In this document: in pieces, positions 16,636 through 25,334 of the stretch
Layout: each line of letters starts with the position of its first letter
Position numbering within the stretch: position 1 is the first letter of the stretch
Assembly: GCF_002982075.1 (NCBI RefSeq)
Contig: NZ_PUEJ01000006.1
Span: forward strand, 62,001 to 126,000
Reading direction: 5' to 3'
Length of the DNA stretch: 64,000 nucleotides
Origin: Labrys okinawensis
Lineage (GTDB): Bacteria; Pseudomonadota; Alphaproteobacteria; Rhizobiales; Labraceae
Translations under genes and position numbers: made by a program
The notes under the pieces: model-generated
The model's database searches: none
Seen by the model: only the letters and a program-made list of their open reading frames with translations
What the model was told of the DNA's origin: nothing

Positions 16636-18330
16636 CTATGAGGCGGCCTCCAGCCTGTGCGGCTCAAGCTCGATTCGCCGCAGCGGCCCCAGGCCGGCCG
16701 GCTCGCGATGCGCCACCACGACGAAGCTGGTCTGCGGCAGCGCGCCCCGCAGCGCCGAGAACAATTGCGCCTCGGCGGCGGCGTCGAGGGCGCTGGTCGG
16801 CTCGTCCAGCACGGCCCAGTCCGGCCGCGACAGGATCAGCCGGGCCAGAGCCAGGCGCTGCTGCTCGCCGCCGGAAAGGCCGAGCGGCGGCTCGCCATCG
16901 TCGAGACCCGGCAGCCGATGCTCGAGGCCGACAAGTTCGAGCGCCTCGGCATAGGCTTGCCGCGGCAGTGCCCCGGGATCTTGCGGATAGGCGAGGATGG
17001 TACGCAGATCCGCGAGAGGCAGATAGACCGCCTGCGGCAGGAAGGCGATCCGCCTGCCGGCCGGCAGGGTTACCCGTCCCTCGCCATGTGGCCACAGGCC
17101 GGCCATCGCCTTGATCAGGGTGCTCTTGCCGAGGCCAGACGCGCCGGCCAGCCAGGCATTCTCGCCCCTCTCCAATCTCATATCCGACAGGATGTTGAGG
17201 GGACGGCCTTCGGGCGTGGCCAAGGCGAGGCCTTGGATGGAAAGATGATCGAGCCCGCTCCTGCCGGTCCGGACGCCCTCGCGCTCCGCGGCCCGGCCGA
17301 GGGCATCGAGGAAGCCGTCGAGACGGCGGATGGCGGCGGCGAGTTCAGCCAGGTCGCGGTAGGAGAAGATGAACCAGGACAGGGTGGTGACCACGTTCTG
17401 GAAGGCGGAAGCGAGCTTCATCAGCCCGCCCAGTGCGACATGCCCGGCAAGATAGGCCGGCAGGGCCAGGAACAAGGGAATGCGCAGCACGGTGGTGTGA
17501 TAGGGCCGGGTGAAGCAGCCGAGGATGAGATCGCGGTTCATCAAGGCCCGCCAATTGCCCATGATGGCGCCAAAGCGGGCATCGAGCAGGCGCCGTTCGG
17601 CCGCCTCCCCTTCCATGAGCGCCACGGCGTCGGAGGATTCGCGCAGCCTTGCGAGCGCGAAACGAAAATCGGCCTCCCGGCTCTGCTGCTGCATGTTGAG
17701 CCGCAGCAGGGGACGGCCGAGCCAATGGGTGAGCCCGCAGGCGACCAGCACATAGAGTGGGGCCACCCACACCATGTAACGCGGAATTTCCACCGCCACA
17801 CCGAACAAGGTGAAGGCGAGCGGGAAGGAGGACAGGGACCATAGCAGAGCGACATAGGAAACCAGTCCCACCAGATTGGAGACCAGTTCCAGCCCTTCCT
17901 CGGTGAACTTGTCGACGAAGAGCCGGCAATCCTCGGCGATACGCTGGTCGGGATTGTCGGGCGCGGCGGCGGCGTGGCGCAGGCGCACATGGGTCCTGTT
18001 GCCGAGCCAGCGGTCGAGCGCGGCCGAAGTCAGCGCGCGCCGCCAACGGATCTGCACGCTCTTGCGCAGATAGACGGCCGACAGATGGATCACCGCGCCG
18101 ATTGCGATCAGCAGGCCGAATACGCCGATCTGACCGACCGCCGCGCCGGCATCGCGTTTTTCGAGGGCCCCAAAGAACTGGGCAGTCCAGTCGATCATCA
18201 ACAGGCTGACATAGACGCCGCCGAGATTGAGGCCGAGCACGACGAGGAGGAGGGCCAGGCCGGCCCAGCCGCCTGGCCCGGTGACGCAGAGGCGCAGCAA
18301 TCGCCCCATCTGGTGCAGGATCGGTGGCAT
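16636..18330 (-). CDS. Exporter-fold ABC transporter (YddA/SbmA-BacA-type membrane domain fused to ATPase)
   Basis: A 564-residue fused ABC protein. Residues about 1-330 are an ABC_membrane_2-type domain with six membrane segments. The ATPase has GASGLGKST (Walker A), LSGGEQQRLALARL (signature), WAVLDEPTSALD (Walker B) and a late His. The family includes YddA, the ABCD transporters and relatives of SbmA/BacA. It is the third gene after the TonB receptor and the HemS-like gene, 15 bases after the latter, so it probably handles the same iron compound. Import by an exporter-fold ABC protein is known for mycobacterial IrtAB; the direction here is not shown. Confidence 0.83.
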   Translation of the reverse strand: MPPILHQMGRLLRLCVTGPGGWAGLALLLVVLGLNLGGVYVSLLMIDWTAQFFGALEKRDAGAAVGQIGVFGLLIAIGAVIHLSAVYLRKSVQIRWRRALTSAALDRWLGNRTHVRLRHAAAAPDNPDQRIAEDCRLFVDKFTEEGLELVSNLVGLVSYVALLWSLSSFPLAFTLFGVAVEIPRYMVWVAPLYVLVACGLTHWLGRPLLRLNMQQQSREADFRFALARLRESSDAVALMEGEAAERRLLDARFGAIMGNWRALMNRDLILGCFTRPYHTTVLRIPLFLALPAYLAGHVALGGLMKLASAFQNVVTTLSWFIFSYRDLAELAAAIRRLDGFLDALGRAAEREGVRTGRSGLDHLSIQGLALATPEGRPLNILSDMRLERGENAWLAGASGLGKSTLIKAMAGLWPHGEGRVTLPAGRRIAFLPQAVYLPLADLRTILAYPQDPGALPRQAYAEALELVGLEHRLPGLDDGEPPLGLSGGEQQRLALARLILSRPDWAVLDEPTSALDAAAEAQLFSALRGALPQTSFVVVAHREPAGLGPLRRIELEPHRLEAAS

Positions 18331-18345
18331 CGAATCAACCTTCGT

Positions 18346-19077
18346 TCAGTTCCGGCGCATCAGGGCAGCCTCCGGGCCGCGCACCACCAGCCCGATCCAG
18401 TCGCCCCCGGCATTTTCCGCCAGCAGTTCCACCCCGCCCGCTCCGGCCCGGCCCGCCCGCATGCGCCAGGCCGCCACGGCCCCGGCGCGCAGATGCAGGT
18501 GGAAATCGGGCTGCATCACATTGATGAAGCCCATGGCCGGCTTGACCGCCTCGATGATGCCGGACCAGGCCTGCCGAAGCCCCTCGCGCTGCAACTCGAT
18601 GCCGACGGGCACACCGGCGCAGCGGGCGACTTCGAAAGGGATGGCGCCGGGGTCGGCCTCGGCCATTTCGCCGCGCTCCGCCGGCGCGGCAGGCACCGCC
18701 GCCTCGGCCGGCATGCCGCGCAGGTCGGCGATGCCCGCATCGAAAGGCTCGAGTCCATCGAGGCCGACCAGGCTGAACAGCACCGCACCGTCCCTGCCGT
18801 GGAAATCCAGACGCGGCAGCGCCTTGTCCTTCATGCGGCCGGTCCGATCGAGGATGACGGCGCCGAGCGCCGCCGCGTCGATCTCGGCATCATGGGCCGC
18901 CCCGACCAGCCGGATGCCGAGGCCCGAGCGTACGACCCGCTCCACCGTGCCCATGCGCTCATGCGTGGCGCCGCCCCGGCTGGTGGTGAGCATCACCCGG
19001 CCGAGGCGTCCCACCGCCTCCAGCACATCGGCGGCCGGATGCAGCAGGCGCTCGCGCTGCAGTCTTTGCTGACTCAT
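18346..19077 (-). CDS. HemS/HutX-like heme utilisation protein
   Basis: A 243-residue soluble protein. VLEAVGRLGRVMLTTSRGGATHERMGTVERV resembles the HemS/HmuS repeat in which an ALG-x-VM stretch leads to HEK(I/T)G; later DFHGRDGAVLFSLVGLDGLE matches the strand that follows. It is about two thirds the length of full HemS, closer to one-and-a-half repeats. It would bind or shuttle heme in the cytoplasm. The ATG at 19077, 8 bases after the TonB receptor stop with GAGGG upstream, is preferred over the longer frame. Similarity is moderate, so the name is tentative. Confidence 0.6.
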   Translation of the reverse strand: MSQQRLQRERLLHPAADVLEAVGRLGRVMLTTSRGGATHERMGTVERVVRSGLGIRLVGAAHDAEIDAAALGAVILDRTGRMKDKALPRLDFHGRDGAVLFSLVGLDGLEPFDAGIADLRGMPAEAAVPAAPAERGEMAEADPGAIPFEVARCAGVPVGIELQREGLRQAWSGIIEAVKPAMGFINVMQPDFHLHLRAGAVAAWRMRAGRAGAGGVELLAENAGGDWIGLVVRGPEAALMRRN

Positions 19078-19084
19078 GATGCCC

Positions 19085-21427
19085 TCAGAAGGTGATGTTG
19101 GCGCCGAGCTTGAACGTGCGGCCGGCGGCGGTCTGCAATTCGAGCGGATTGGAGAAGGCAACGTTGGAACTCGCCGTCCGGCTATAGGTGGTCGGCATCG
19201 GCCAGCGGAAATAGCGCGTATCGGCGATGTTGAAGACGCCGGCCCTTAGCGTGACGTTCTCGGTCGGCTTCCAGCTGCCCAGAAGGTCGAAGACGGCATA
19301 GCCGCCGGGCTTGAAGATATCGGGAGCGCTGGCACGGCTGACCTTGGAAGCGAAGGTACCGATCATCTCGACTTCCAGCCCTTGCTCCGGCCTGGTCCAG
19401 CGCAGGCTGGCGACGGCGGTGAAGGGGCTGGCGCCGTTGAACGGGGTCCAGGGCGCGTCGCGCGTCGTCTTCTGGTCGCCGTACTGATAGGTGAGGCTGA
19501 GGCTGGAACTCCAGTGTTCGGCCCATTGCACCTCGGCGGAACCTTCGATGCCGCTCAGCCGGACCTTGGCGCGGTTGGCCCAGGTATAGTCGAGCCCGTT
19601 CCCCGAACTGGCCGGTATCTCCACGAAATTCTGGATGAAGTTGGTGTAGTCGGCATGGAAGGCGGATAGAGAAAAATAACCCCAGCCATAGCGCCCGCGC
19701 AGTCCCGCCTCGAAGGAACGGACCCGCTCCGGCTTCAGGTTCGGCGCCGGCACGAGATTGTTGTCCGGCTGGCCCGAGGAGGAGCCGGTATAGAGCTGCT
19801 CGGCGTTGGGCATGCGGAAGCCTTCGGCATAGAGGCCGAACACCGAATAGGTCTCGTCGAGCTTGTAGATGATGCCGAGTTTCTTGGTCAGCGCCGCCTC
19901 GTCGCGCTGCCTGAGCACATAGCCCGGCACTGGCCGGTAGTCCGATTTGGGCTTGGGCGTGATCTGGTTCCAGGAATAGCGCAGCGCCGGGGTCAGCAGA
20001 AGCTTGCCGTCCAGCAGGCTGATCTCGTCCTGCACGAAGGCGTCGAGCCGCTTGGTGTTGGAATCGGCGAAGTTCCAGGTATAGGGCACGACGGTGGTGT
20101 TGGAGACCGGTACGCCCCCCGGGGTGAACACGCGCGTGGTGCGATTGCGGACATAGTCGGTGTAGCCATATTCGCCGTCGAAGCCCCAGACCAGCTTATG
20201 GTCGCTGCGCCCGAGCTTGAAGGACGAATCGATCTGCAGGCCGGCCTGCAGGAAGCGCTGCCCGAACTCGGTGACATTGTCCTGATATTGCTGATTGCCA
20301 TTGGCGAGGGTGCGGTGTTCGCGGCCGGTGACCTCGCGACGCTGCGGCGACCAGGTGATGTTCCAGCGTATCTGGTCTGCGAAGGCGTAGTCGGACTTCC
20401 ACAGGCCGTCGAGTGCGATGCGGTAGCGCGTCAATTTCTGGTCGGCCGTGTAGGAATGAATGAAAGGCAGCTGCGGCGGATTGGGATTGGCGGGCGTGCG
20501 CACCGTGACCGGCCCACGATTGTACAGGATATCGGCATCCCTGTTGCGATCGAAGATCTCGCCGGTGAGCTTCAGCTCCAGTGATTCGGTGGGCCGCCAG
20601 ACGATCTTGGCGAGGAAGTTCTGTCCGAGTTCGTCCAGCGGGTTGAAGCTGCCGCAATCGATGGCGCCGTATTCGACCCAGCGCGGGCAGCCATAGCGGC
20701 CGCCATCGGCCCGGGCGCGTGAGAGCTTGGCCTCGCTCGCCTTCTTGACCGAATAACCCAGCAGGATCTCGAGATTGGGAGAGACCCGCCAGGCGCCGAG
20801 GACGGTATTCACCAGCGCCTTGTTGTAGCTGTCGAAATTGGTGCTCGCTTCCAGCCCCCAACTGCGCCCCTCCTTGATGACATCGGCAGGGTCCCTGGTG
20901 GTGAAGGCAACCAGGCCGCCGACCGCGTCGGTGCCGTAAAGCGCCGAGGCAGGCCCGCGAATGATCTCGACCGATTTGATGAAGGGCAGGTCGACGAAGT
21001 CGCGCGTGCCGTCGGTGTTGCCGTCGAGGATGCGCGATCCGTCGACGCGCATCTGGATGCGGTTGCCACCCACGCCGCGGATGGTGAAGCCGCCATTGCC
21101 GCCGAAGGGATCCGTGCTCGAACTGTTGCGGCCGACGGTGATGCCCGGTTCGTAGCGGGTGAGGTCATCGATGTCGCGCACCATATGCGACTTCAGCTCC
21201 TTGTCCGAAATCACCGTCACGGTGGCCGGAACGTCGAGAAGCTGGCGCTTGGCGCGCTCCGCCACAACGGTAACCGGCTCCAGCATCACCGGCTCGTCAG
21301 TGCCGGCTTGCGCCGCTGGCGCCGGAGCGGCGGGATGGTCTTGCCGCGGCTCGGCCTCCTGCGCCCGGGCCGCCATTGCACAGCCTGCCAGAAGGAGGCC
21401 TGCCGCCACGATGATCCTCGTCTCCAT
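19085..21427 (-). CDS. TonB-dependent outer-membrane receptor, heme/hemoglobin type
   Basis: A 780-residue receptor. A signal peptide (METRIIVAAGLLLAGC... to ARA-QEA) is followed by a plug domain (ATVTVISDKELKSH to DAVGGLVAFTTRDP) and a 22-strand barrel ending in an aromatic-terminated strand (KLGANITF). EGFRMPNAEQLYTG and PNLKPERVRSFEAG correspond to the FRAP and NPNL boxes of heme receptors. It takes a bound iron compound across the outer membrane with TonB energy. ATG at 21427 follows GGGGGTTGAA; the longer frame would precede the signal peptide. It heads the operon with the HemS-like and ABC genes. Confidence 0.88.
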   Translation of the reverse strand: METRIIVAAGLLLAGCAMAARAQEAEPRQDHPAAPAPAAQAGTDEPVMLEPVTVVAERAKRQLLDVPATVTVISDKELKSHMVRDIDDLTRYEPGITVGRNSSSTDPFGGNGGFTIRGVGGNRIQMRVDGSRILDGNTDGTRDFVDLPFIKSVEIIRGPASALYGTDAVGGLVAFTTRDPADVIKEGRSWGLEASTNFDSYNKALVNTVLGAWRVSPNLEILLGYSVKKASEAKLSRARADGGRYGCPRWVEYGAIDCGSFNPLDELGQNFLAKIVWRPTESLELKLTGEIFDRNRDADILYNRGPVTVRTPANPNPPQLPFIHSYTADQKLTRYRIALDGLWKSDYAFADQIRWNITWSPQRREVTGREHRTLANGNQQYQDNVTEFGQRFLQAGLQIDSSFKLGRSDHKLVWGFDGEYGYTDYVRNRTTRVFTPGGVPVSNTTVVPYTWNFADSNTKRLDAFVQDEISLLDGKLLLTPALRYSWNQITPKPKSDYRPVPGYVLRQRDEAALTKKLGIIYKLDETYSVFGLYAEGFRMPNAEQLYTGSSSGQPDNNLVPAPNLKPERVRSFEAGLRGRYGWGYFSLSAFHADYTNFIQNFVEIPASSGNGLDYTWANRAKVRLSGIEGSAEVQWAEHWSSSLSLTYQYGDQKTTRDAPWTPFNGASPFTAVASLRWTRPEQGLEVEMIGTFASKVSRASAPDIFKPGGYAVFDLLGSWKPTENVTLRAGVFNIADTRYFRWPMPTTYSRTASSNVAFSNPLELQTAAGRTFKLGANITF

Positions 21428-21755
21428 TTCAACCCCCAAGTAAACCCCGAGGGCATAAACACGATACAAGCAACATGAATCAACACAAAATAATAAATTG
21501 TACGATAATTATAAAAATTCCAATATATGCAAAAAAAACAAGCACACTTAGTACACAGTTTATTCGGAAAAACTTCAAACTGCACAATTTGGCATACTAA
21601 CGTTCGATCCTTGGCCGCAATCGTCGCCAGGCCTCGCGAACATCCGTTGCTGCACAGGTTTTAATTCATCTAAAATATTGATATTGAATCATTTTCTGAG
21701 TCACGATAGGAGAGTGACGGCTTGCCGACAGCTTTCCCCACCGAGATATATCGCC
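21428..21755. promoter_or_regulatory. AT-rich divergent promoter region between TonB receptor and SIP genes
   Basis: The 328 bases are much more AT-rich than the surroundings, especially 21470-21600 and 21660-21700. They must hold both promoters. TGATATTGAATCA near 21678 has inverted TGAT/ATCA ends and could be an iron-regulator site, but I cannot match it firmly to a Fur, Irr or RirA box. No gene is seen. Confidence 0.5.
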
Positions 21756-22826
21756 ATGAGCATCCTGAATTCCGAGCTTCGCATCGAGACAAGTCTTGGA
21801 AATGAATACTTGAATTCAATTTGCAACGACTTCGAGACGGACGAGTTTCCCACCAGGCGCACAGGGGAAACTGCTCAAGTCGAGCTGCCGCGCGGGCGGG
21901 GAACCGCCTATCTCGCCGCGCGTCCGGGCGAACTGACGATCCGCGCCGAGGCCGCGACGGAACAGGGCCTGTCGGCTCTCAAATTCATGCTGAGTCTGCG
22001 CCTCGAAAAGGCGGCACAGGCCGAAAAGCCCGAACTGGCGTGGACGGGCGACGGGTGTGATATTACCGTTCTACCCGGCCTTCGCGAGATGCAGGTCAGG
22101 CGGGTCGCTCAGGTGACGCCGCTGATCCGTCGCATCACCCTTGCCGGGGAGGATCTTCAGCGCTTCACGCGGGATGGCATCCATATCCGCCTACTCATTC
22201 CGCCGGCAGGGCTGGACAAGCCGGAATGGCCTCGCCCTGCCAAGAACGGGCGCCGCACCTGGCCGCCGGAAGAACGCCGGCCGACACAACGCCTCTACAC
22301 GATCCGGCGCATCGACGCGGCAGCAGGCGAGATCGACGTCGATTTCGTGCTGCACGGCGATGCAGGCATTGCCTCGGGTTGGGCCGCACGGGCCATGCCC
22401 GGCGACATCGTCGGCATGATCGGGCCTGGCGGCGGCGAGATCGACGAGGCCGACTGGTACCTGATCGCCGGCGACGAGACGGCCATTCCCGCGATTGCCC
22501 GTATCTTCGAGGCCATGCCTGCCCAAGCGCGCGGGCTGGCCCTGATCGAGGTGGCGGATGCCGACGAGATCCAGGCCCTCGTGCCGCCGGCAGGCGTCGA
22601 ACTCAAATGGCTGCTGAGGCGGGGGCGGCCGGCCGGCGAGAGCGACCTCCTGGCCGAGGCGGCCATCGCGGCGCCCCTTCCCTCCGAAGGCCGTTTCCAG
22701 TGCTGGCTCGGCGCGGAAGCGGAGACGGCACGGCGTCTGCGCCACCATTGGCGCCAGGTCCTGCGGCTTCCCAAACATGCCGTCAGCGCCGTCGCCTACT
22801 GGCATCGCGGCGAACCTGGCCACTGA
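21756..22826 (+). CDS. DUF2218 domain fused to siderophore-interacting flavin reductase
   Basis: A 356-residue protein. Residues about 5-95 form a DUF2218 domain (SLGNEYLNSICNDFETDEFP). Residues about 110-230 form the FAD-binding barrel of siderophore-interacting proteins, with RRITLAGEDLQRF and QRLYTIRRID, the latter in the RxYT flavin motif. The rest is the NAD(P)H domain (ADWYLIAGDETAIPAI). Such proteins reduce ferric siderophores or ferric complexes in the cytoplasm to free iron. It is divergent from the TonB receptor and so likely shares its iron control. ATG at 21756 is chosen; its Shine-Dalgarno is weak. Confidence 0.87.
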   Translation: MSILNSELRIETSLGNEYLNSICNDFETDEFPTRRTGETAQVELPRGRGTAYLAARPGELTIRAEAATEQGLSALKFMLSLRLEKAAQAEKPELAWTGDGCDITVLPGLREMQVRRVAQVTPLIRRITLAGEDLQRFTRDGIHIRLLIPPAGLDKPEWPRPAKNGRRTWPPEERRPTQRLYTIRRIDAAAGEIDVDFVLHGDAGIASGWAARAMPGDIVGMIGPGGGEIDEADWYLIAGDETAIPAIARIFEAMPAQARGLALIEVADADEIQALVPPAGVELKWLLRRGRPAGESDLLAEAAIAAPLPSEGRFQCWLGAEAETARRLRHHWRQVLRLPKHAVSAVAYWHRGEPGH

Positions 22827-22860
22827 AGCAGCGATACGGCGCACCGCTTGCCAAGCCTGC

Positions 22861-23598
22861 TCAGCCCAGCGCCGTCTTGCCGATGATGCGCATGCCATCA
22901 CCGATATCGGCCTCGATGGCGTCGCGCAGGCCCTTGGCGTCGCCCCGCTCGATCGCAATGATGGCGCGATGGTGCTGATCGACGAGCCCGCTCATGTCGA
23001 GGTCCTCATAGACCAGCCGCATGAACGGGCCGAATTGCAGCCAGAGCGTCTCGATCAGGGGCAGCAGCACCGAAGAGGGCACCGCCGTATAGATGGCGAA
23101 ATGGAAGGCGTGGTTGGCTCGCATATAGCCTTCGGCATCGTCTTCGGCGAGGCAGCGCTCGACCTCGTCGTCATGCGCCCTGATGGCGGCGAGGCGTTCG
23201 GCGTCGATGGCGGGCAGCGCCCTTTCGGCGGCTTCCCCTTCCAGCAGCATGCGCACGCGCACCAGTTCCTCGAAGCGGGCCGGCGTCATCACGGGAACGC
23301 TGACCCGGCGCGTCGCGGTCAGGGTCAGGGCGCCTTCGGTGACCAATCGCGTCACCGCGGCGCGGACGGGCATCGGGCTGACGCCGAGCATCTCGGCCAG
23401 GCCGCGCAGGGTCACGGCCCGGCCCGGGACGAATTGCCCGCCGACCAGGCCGCTGCGGATCGCCGCATAGACCTTGTCATGCACGGGCGCCAGTTTGCCG
23501 GCGGGCTCGCTGCTGCCCGGCTTCGGCGAACTCGACTTCGAACTCGGCGTGGGCGAACTCGGCTTGGGCGAACTCGGCTTGGGCAAAACGGACTCCAT
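22861..23598 (-). CDS. GntR-family (FadR subgroup) transcriptional regulator
   Basis: A 245-residue regulator. After a low-complexity Pro/Ser/Lys leader (PKPSSPKPSSPTPSSKSSSP) comes a winged helix (about 40-105: YAAIRSGLVGGQFVPG, LAEMLGVSPMPVRAAVTRL) and an FCD ligand domain with the metal-type histidines in ANHAFHFAIY and DQHHRAI. The leader is coded by short tandem DNA repeats (23540-23586). It is divergent from the glutamine-synthetase-like gene, with a perfect palindrome between them, so it probably represses that gene. ATG at 23598 is chosen because the longer frame would cover the palindrome. Confidence 0.85.
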   Translation of the reverse strand: MESVLPKPSSPKPSSPTPSSKSSSPKPGSSEPAGKLAPVHDKVYAAIRSGLVGGQFVPGRAVTLRGLAEMLGVSPMPVRAAVTRLVTEGALTLTATRRVSVPVMTPARFEELVRVRMLLEGEAAERALPAIDAERLAAIRAHDDEVERCLAEDDAEGYMRANHAFHFAIYTAVPSSVLLPLIETLWLQFGPFMRLVYEDLDMSGLVDQHHRAIIAIERGDAKGLRDAIEADIGDGMRIIGKTALG

Positions 23599-23614
23599 TT
23601 GACATGGCACAAAT

Positions 23615-23626
23615 TTGTGATCACAA
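23615..23626. promoter_or_regulatory. Probable GntR operator
   Basis: TTGTGATCACAA is a perfect 12-bp palindrome in the space between the divergent gntR and glutamine-synthetase-like genes. The length and symmetry suit a dimeric FadR-type regulator. The binding protein is inferred from position. Confidence 0.65.
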
Positions 23627-23681
23627 TTAGTCCAGATGAAGGATGCGTCAAGATGCGACGCATTCACAACCCCGGTGTACC

Positions 23682-25046
23682 ATGGGATTCCAAACGCACG
23701 GCGTGAACAAACTCGCCGGCGAGGCGGCAGGCTTGTCTCCAGCCCCGCAAGTCGACGTCATCGAAGTGCTGCTTCCCGATACCAACGGCATTCTCCGCGG
23801 CAAATGGCTGCCCGGTTCGGCGATCGACAAGGTCCTCAAGGACGGGGTGGCGATGCCGCAATCGATGTTCGGCCTCGATGTCTGGGGACGCGAGGTCGAG
23901 GAAACCGGCATCCACATCGAGACCGGCGACAAGGACGGCCTGTGCCGCCTGGTTCCCGGCACGCTCAAGCCGGTGCCTTGGTCTCCCCAACCCGCCATGC
24001 AGGCGCTGATCTCGATGTATCTGCCGGATGGCCGACCCTGGATGCTCGATCCGCGCCATATCCTCAAGGCCCAGCTCGACAAGTTCACCGCCCGCGGCCT
24101 CAAGCCGGTGGTGGCTTTCGAACTCGAATTCTACCTGCTGCAGGGCGGCGGCGAACCGGGCGAGACACCCAAGACGGTGTTCCACCGCGACACCGGCCCC
24201 GCCCGCCAGAACATGTATTCGATCTCCGATCTCGACACCTTCGCGCCGGTGATCCAGGAGATGCGCGAGGCGGCCAAGATCCAGGGGTTGCCGGCGGATT
24301 CGGTGATTTCCGAGGCCGCTCCGGGTCAGTTCGAAATCAATCTCTACCATCGCGACGATGCCATGGCGGCGGCCGACGACGCCGTGCTGCTGCGCCGGAT
24401 GATTCAGGGCGTGGCGCGCAAGCACGGCCTGCGCGCCAGCTTCATGCCCAAGCCCTATCTCGACACCGCCGGCTCCGGCATGCACATCCATGCCAGCCTT
24501 CTCGATGCCGAAGGCGCCAATGTCTTCGCCAAGCCCGATACCGGCGCCGAAACCCTGCGCCATGCCGTCGGCGGCATGCTGACCCATATGCCCGAGACGG
24601 CGCTGCTGTTCGTATCGAGCTATAACGGCTTCCGCCGCCTGATGCCGGGTTCCTATGCGCCGGTCTCGCTGACCTGGGGCTATGACAACCGCTCGGTGGC
24701 CGTGCGCATCCCCAATGGCAGCCCGGCCGCCACCCGCATCGAGCACCGCATCGCCGGCGCCGACGCCAATCCCTATCTCGTCCTCGCCGCCATCCTGGCG
24801 GCGATGCACGAAGGCATGGAGACGAAGATGCCGGCCCCCGAGCCGATCATCGGCAATGCCTATGATCTCGGCGCCCCCCGGCTGTCGGGTTCGATGCAGG
24901 AAGCCGTCGCCCTGTTCCGGGCCTCGGACTTCGCCCGCCGGCATTTCGGCGCGCATTTCGCCGAAATCTATGCGGTGATGAAGGAACTCGAATGCGCCGA
25001 GTTCGAGCGCCGGATCTCAAGCCTGGAGTACGAAACCTATCTATAG
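23682..25046 (+). CDS. Glutamine-synthetase-family enzyme, gamma-glutamyl-amine ligase type (PuuA-like)
   Basis: About 454 residues with the GS catalytic fold: AFELEFYL, SEAAPGQFEINL, GSGMHIHASL, PGSYAPVSLTWGYDNRS and RIEHRIAGADANPYL carry the metal, glutamate and ATP ligands. The spacing and absence of an adenylylation-type tail resemble gamma-glutamylputrescine synthetase rather than nitrogen-assimilating GlnA. It would join glutamate to a polyamine or other amine. The following polyamine-type binding protein and the GntR regulator agree. ATGs at 23643 and 23682 and a GTG at 23703 are all possible starts. No puuBCD genes follow. Confidence 0.83.
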   Translation: MGFQTHGVNKLAGEAAGLSPAPQVDVIEVLLPDTNGILRGKWLPGSAIDKVLKDGVAMPQSMFGLDVWGREVEETGIHIETGDKDGLCRLVPGTLKPVPWSPQPAMQALISMYLPDGRPWMLDPRHILKAQLDKFTARGLKPVVAFELEFYLLQGGGEPGETPKTVFHRDTGPARQNMYSISDLDTFAPVIQEMREAAKIQGLPADSVISEAAPGQFEINLYHRDDAMAAADDAVLLRRMIQGVARKHGLRASFMPKPYLDTAGSGMHIHASLLDAEGANVFAKPDTGAETLRHAVGGMLTHMPETALLFVSSYNGFRRLMPGSYAPVSLTWGYDNRSVAVRIPNGSPAATRIEHRIAGADANPYLVLAAILAAMHEGMETKMPAPEPIIGNAYDLGAPRLSGSMQEAVALFRASDFARRHFGAHFAEIYAVMKELECAEFERRISSLEYETYL

Positions 25047-25334
25047 AACGGCTCGCCCGCATTCGACCGGCGGCCATGAAGTTCCGTCCGCCGTCCCTTC
25101 CTGCCGCTTCCGGCGAGGCCGGGGATGACGGATCCACCCCTCGAGACGGTCAAGACTACAGCCTTTGGCATGGACCGCCTTGAACATCCGCTCCTGTCCC
25201 GAACTGCTTCTGCCTCATTAAACATCACGAAAAACCCTTCGGAAGGCTTGAGCAGATTCAGCAGGAGTTCTAGCTTTCGCACGACAGCGTCGCGTCCGGG
25301 AATGCGCGGCGCTCACCCAGAGGAGGTGTTCCCG

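Noticed and set aside
19085..21427. Lipoprotein signal (LLLAGC) at the start of the TonB receptor
   Set aside because: A lipobox-like LAGC is present, but the following ARA-QEA gives a normal signal-peptidase I site, and receptors of this kind are not lipoproteins.
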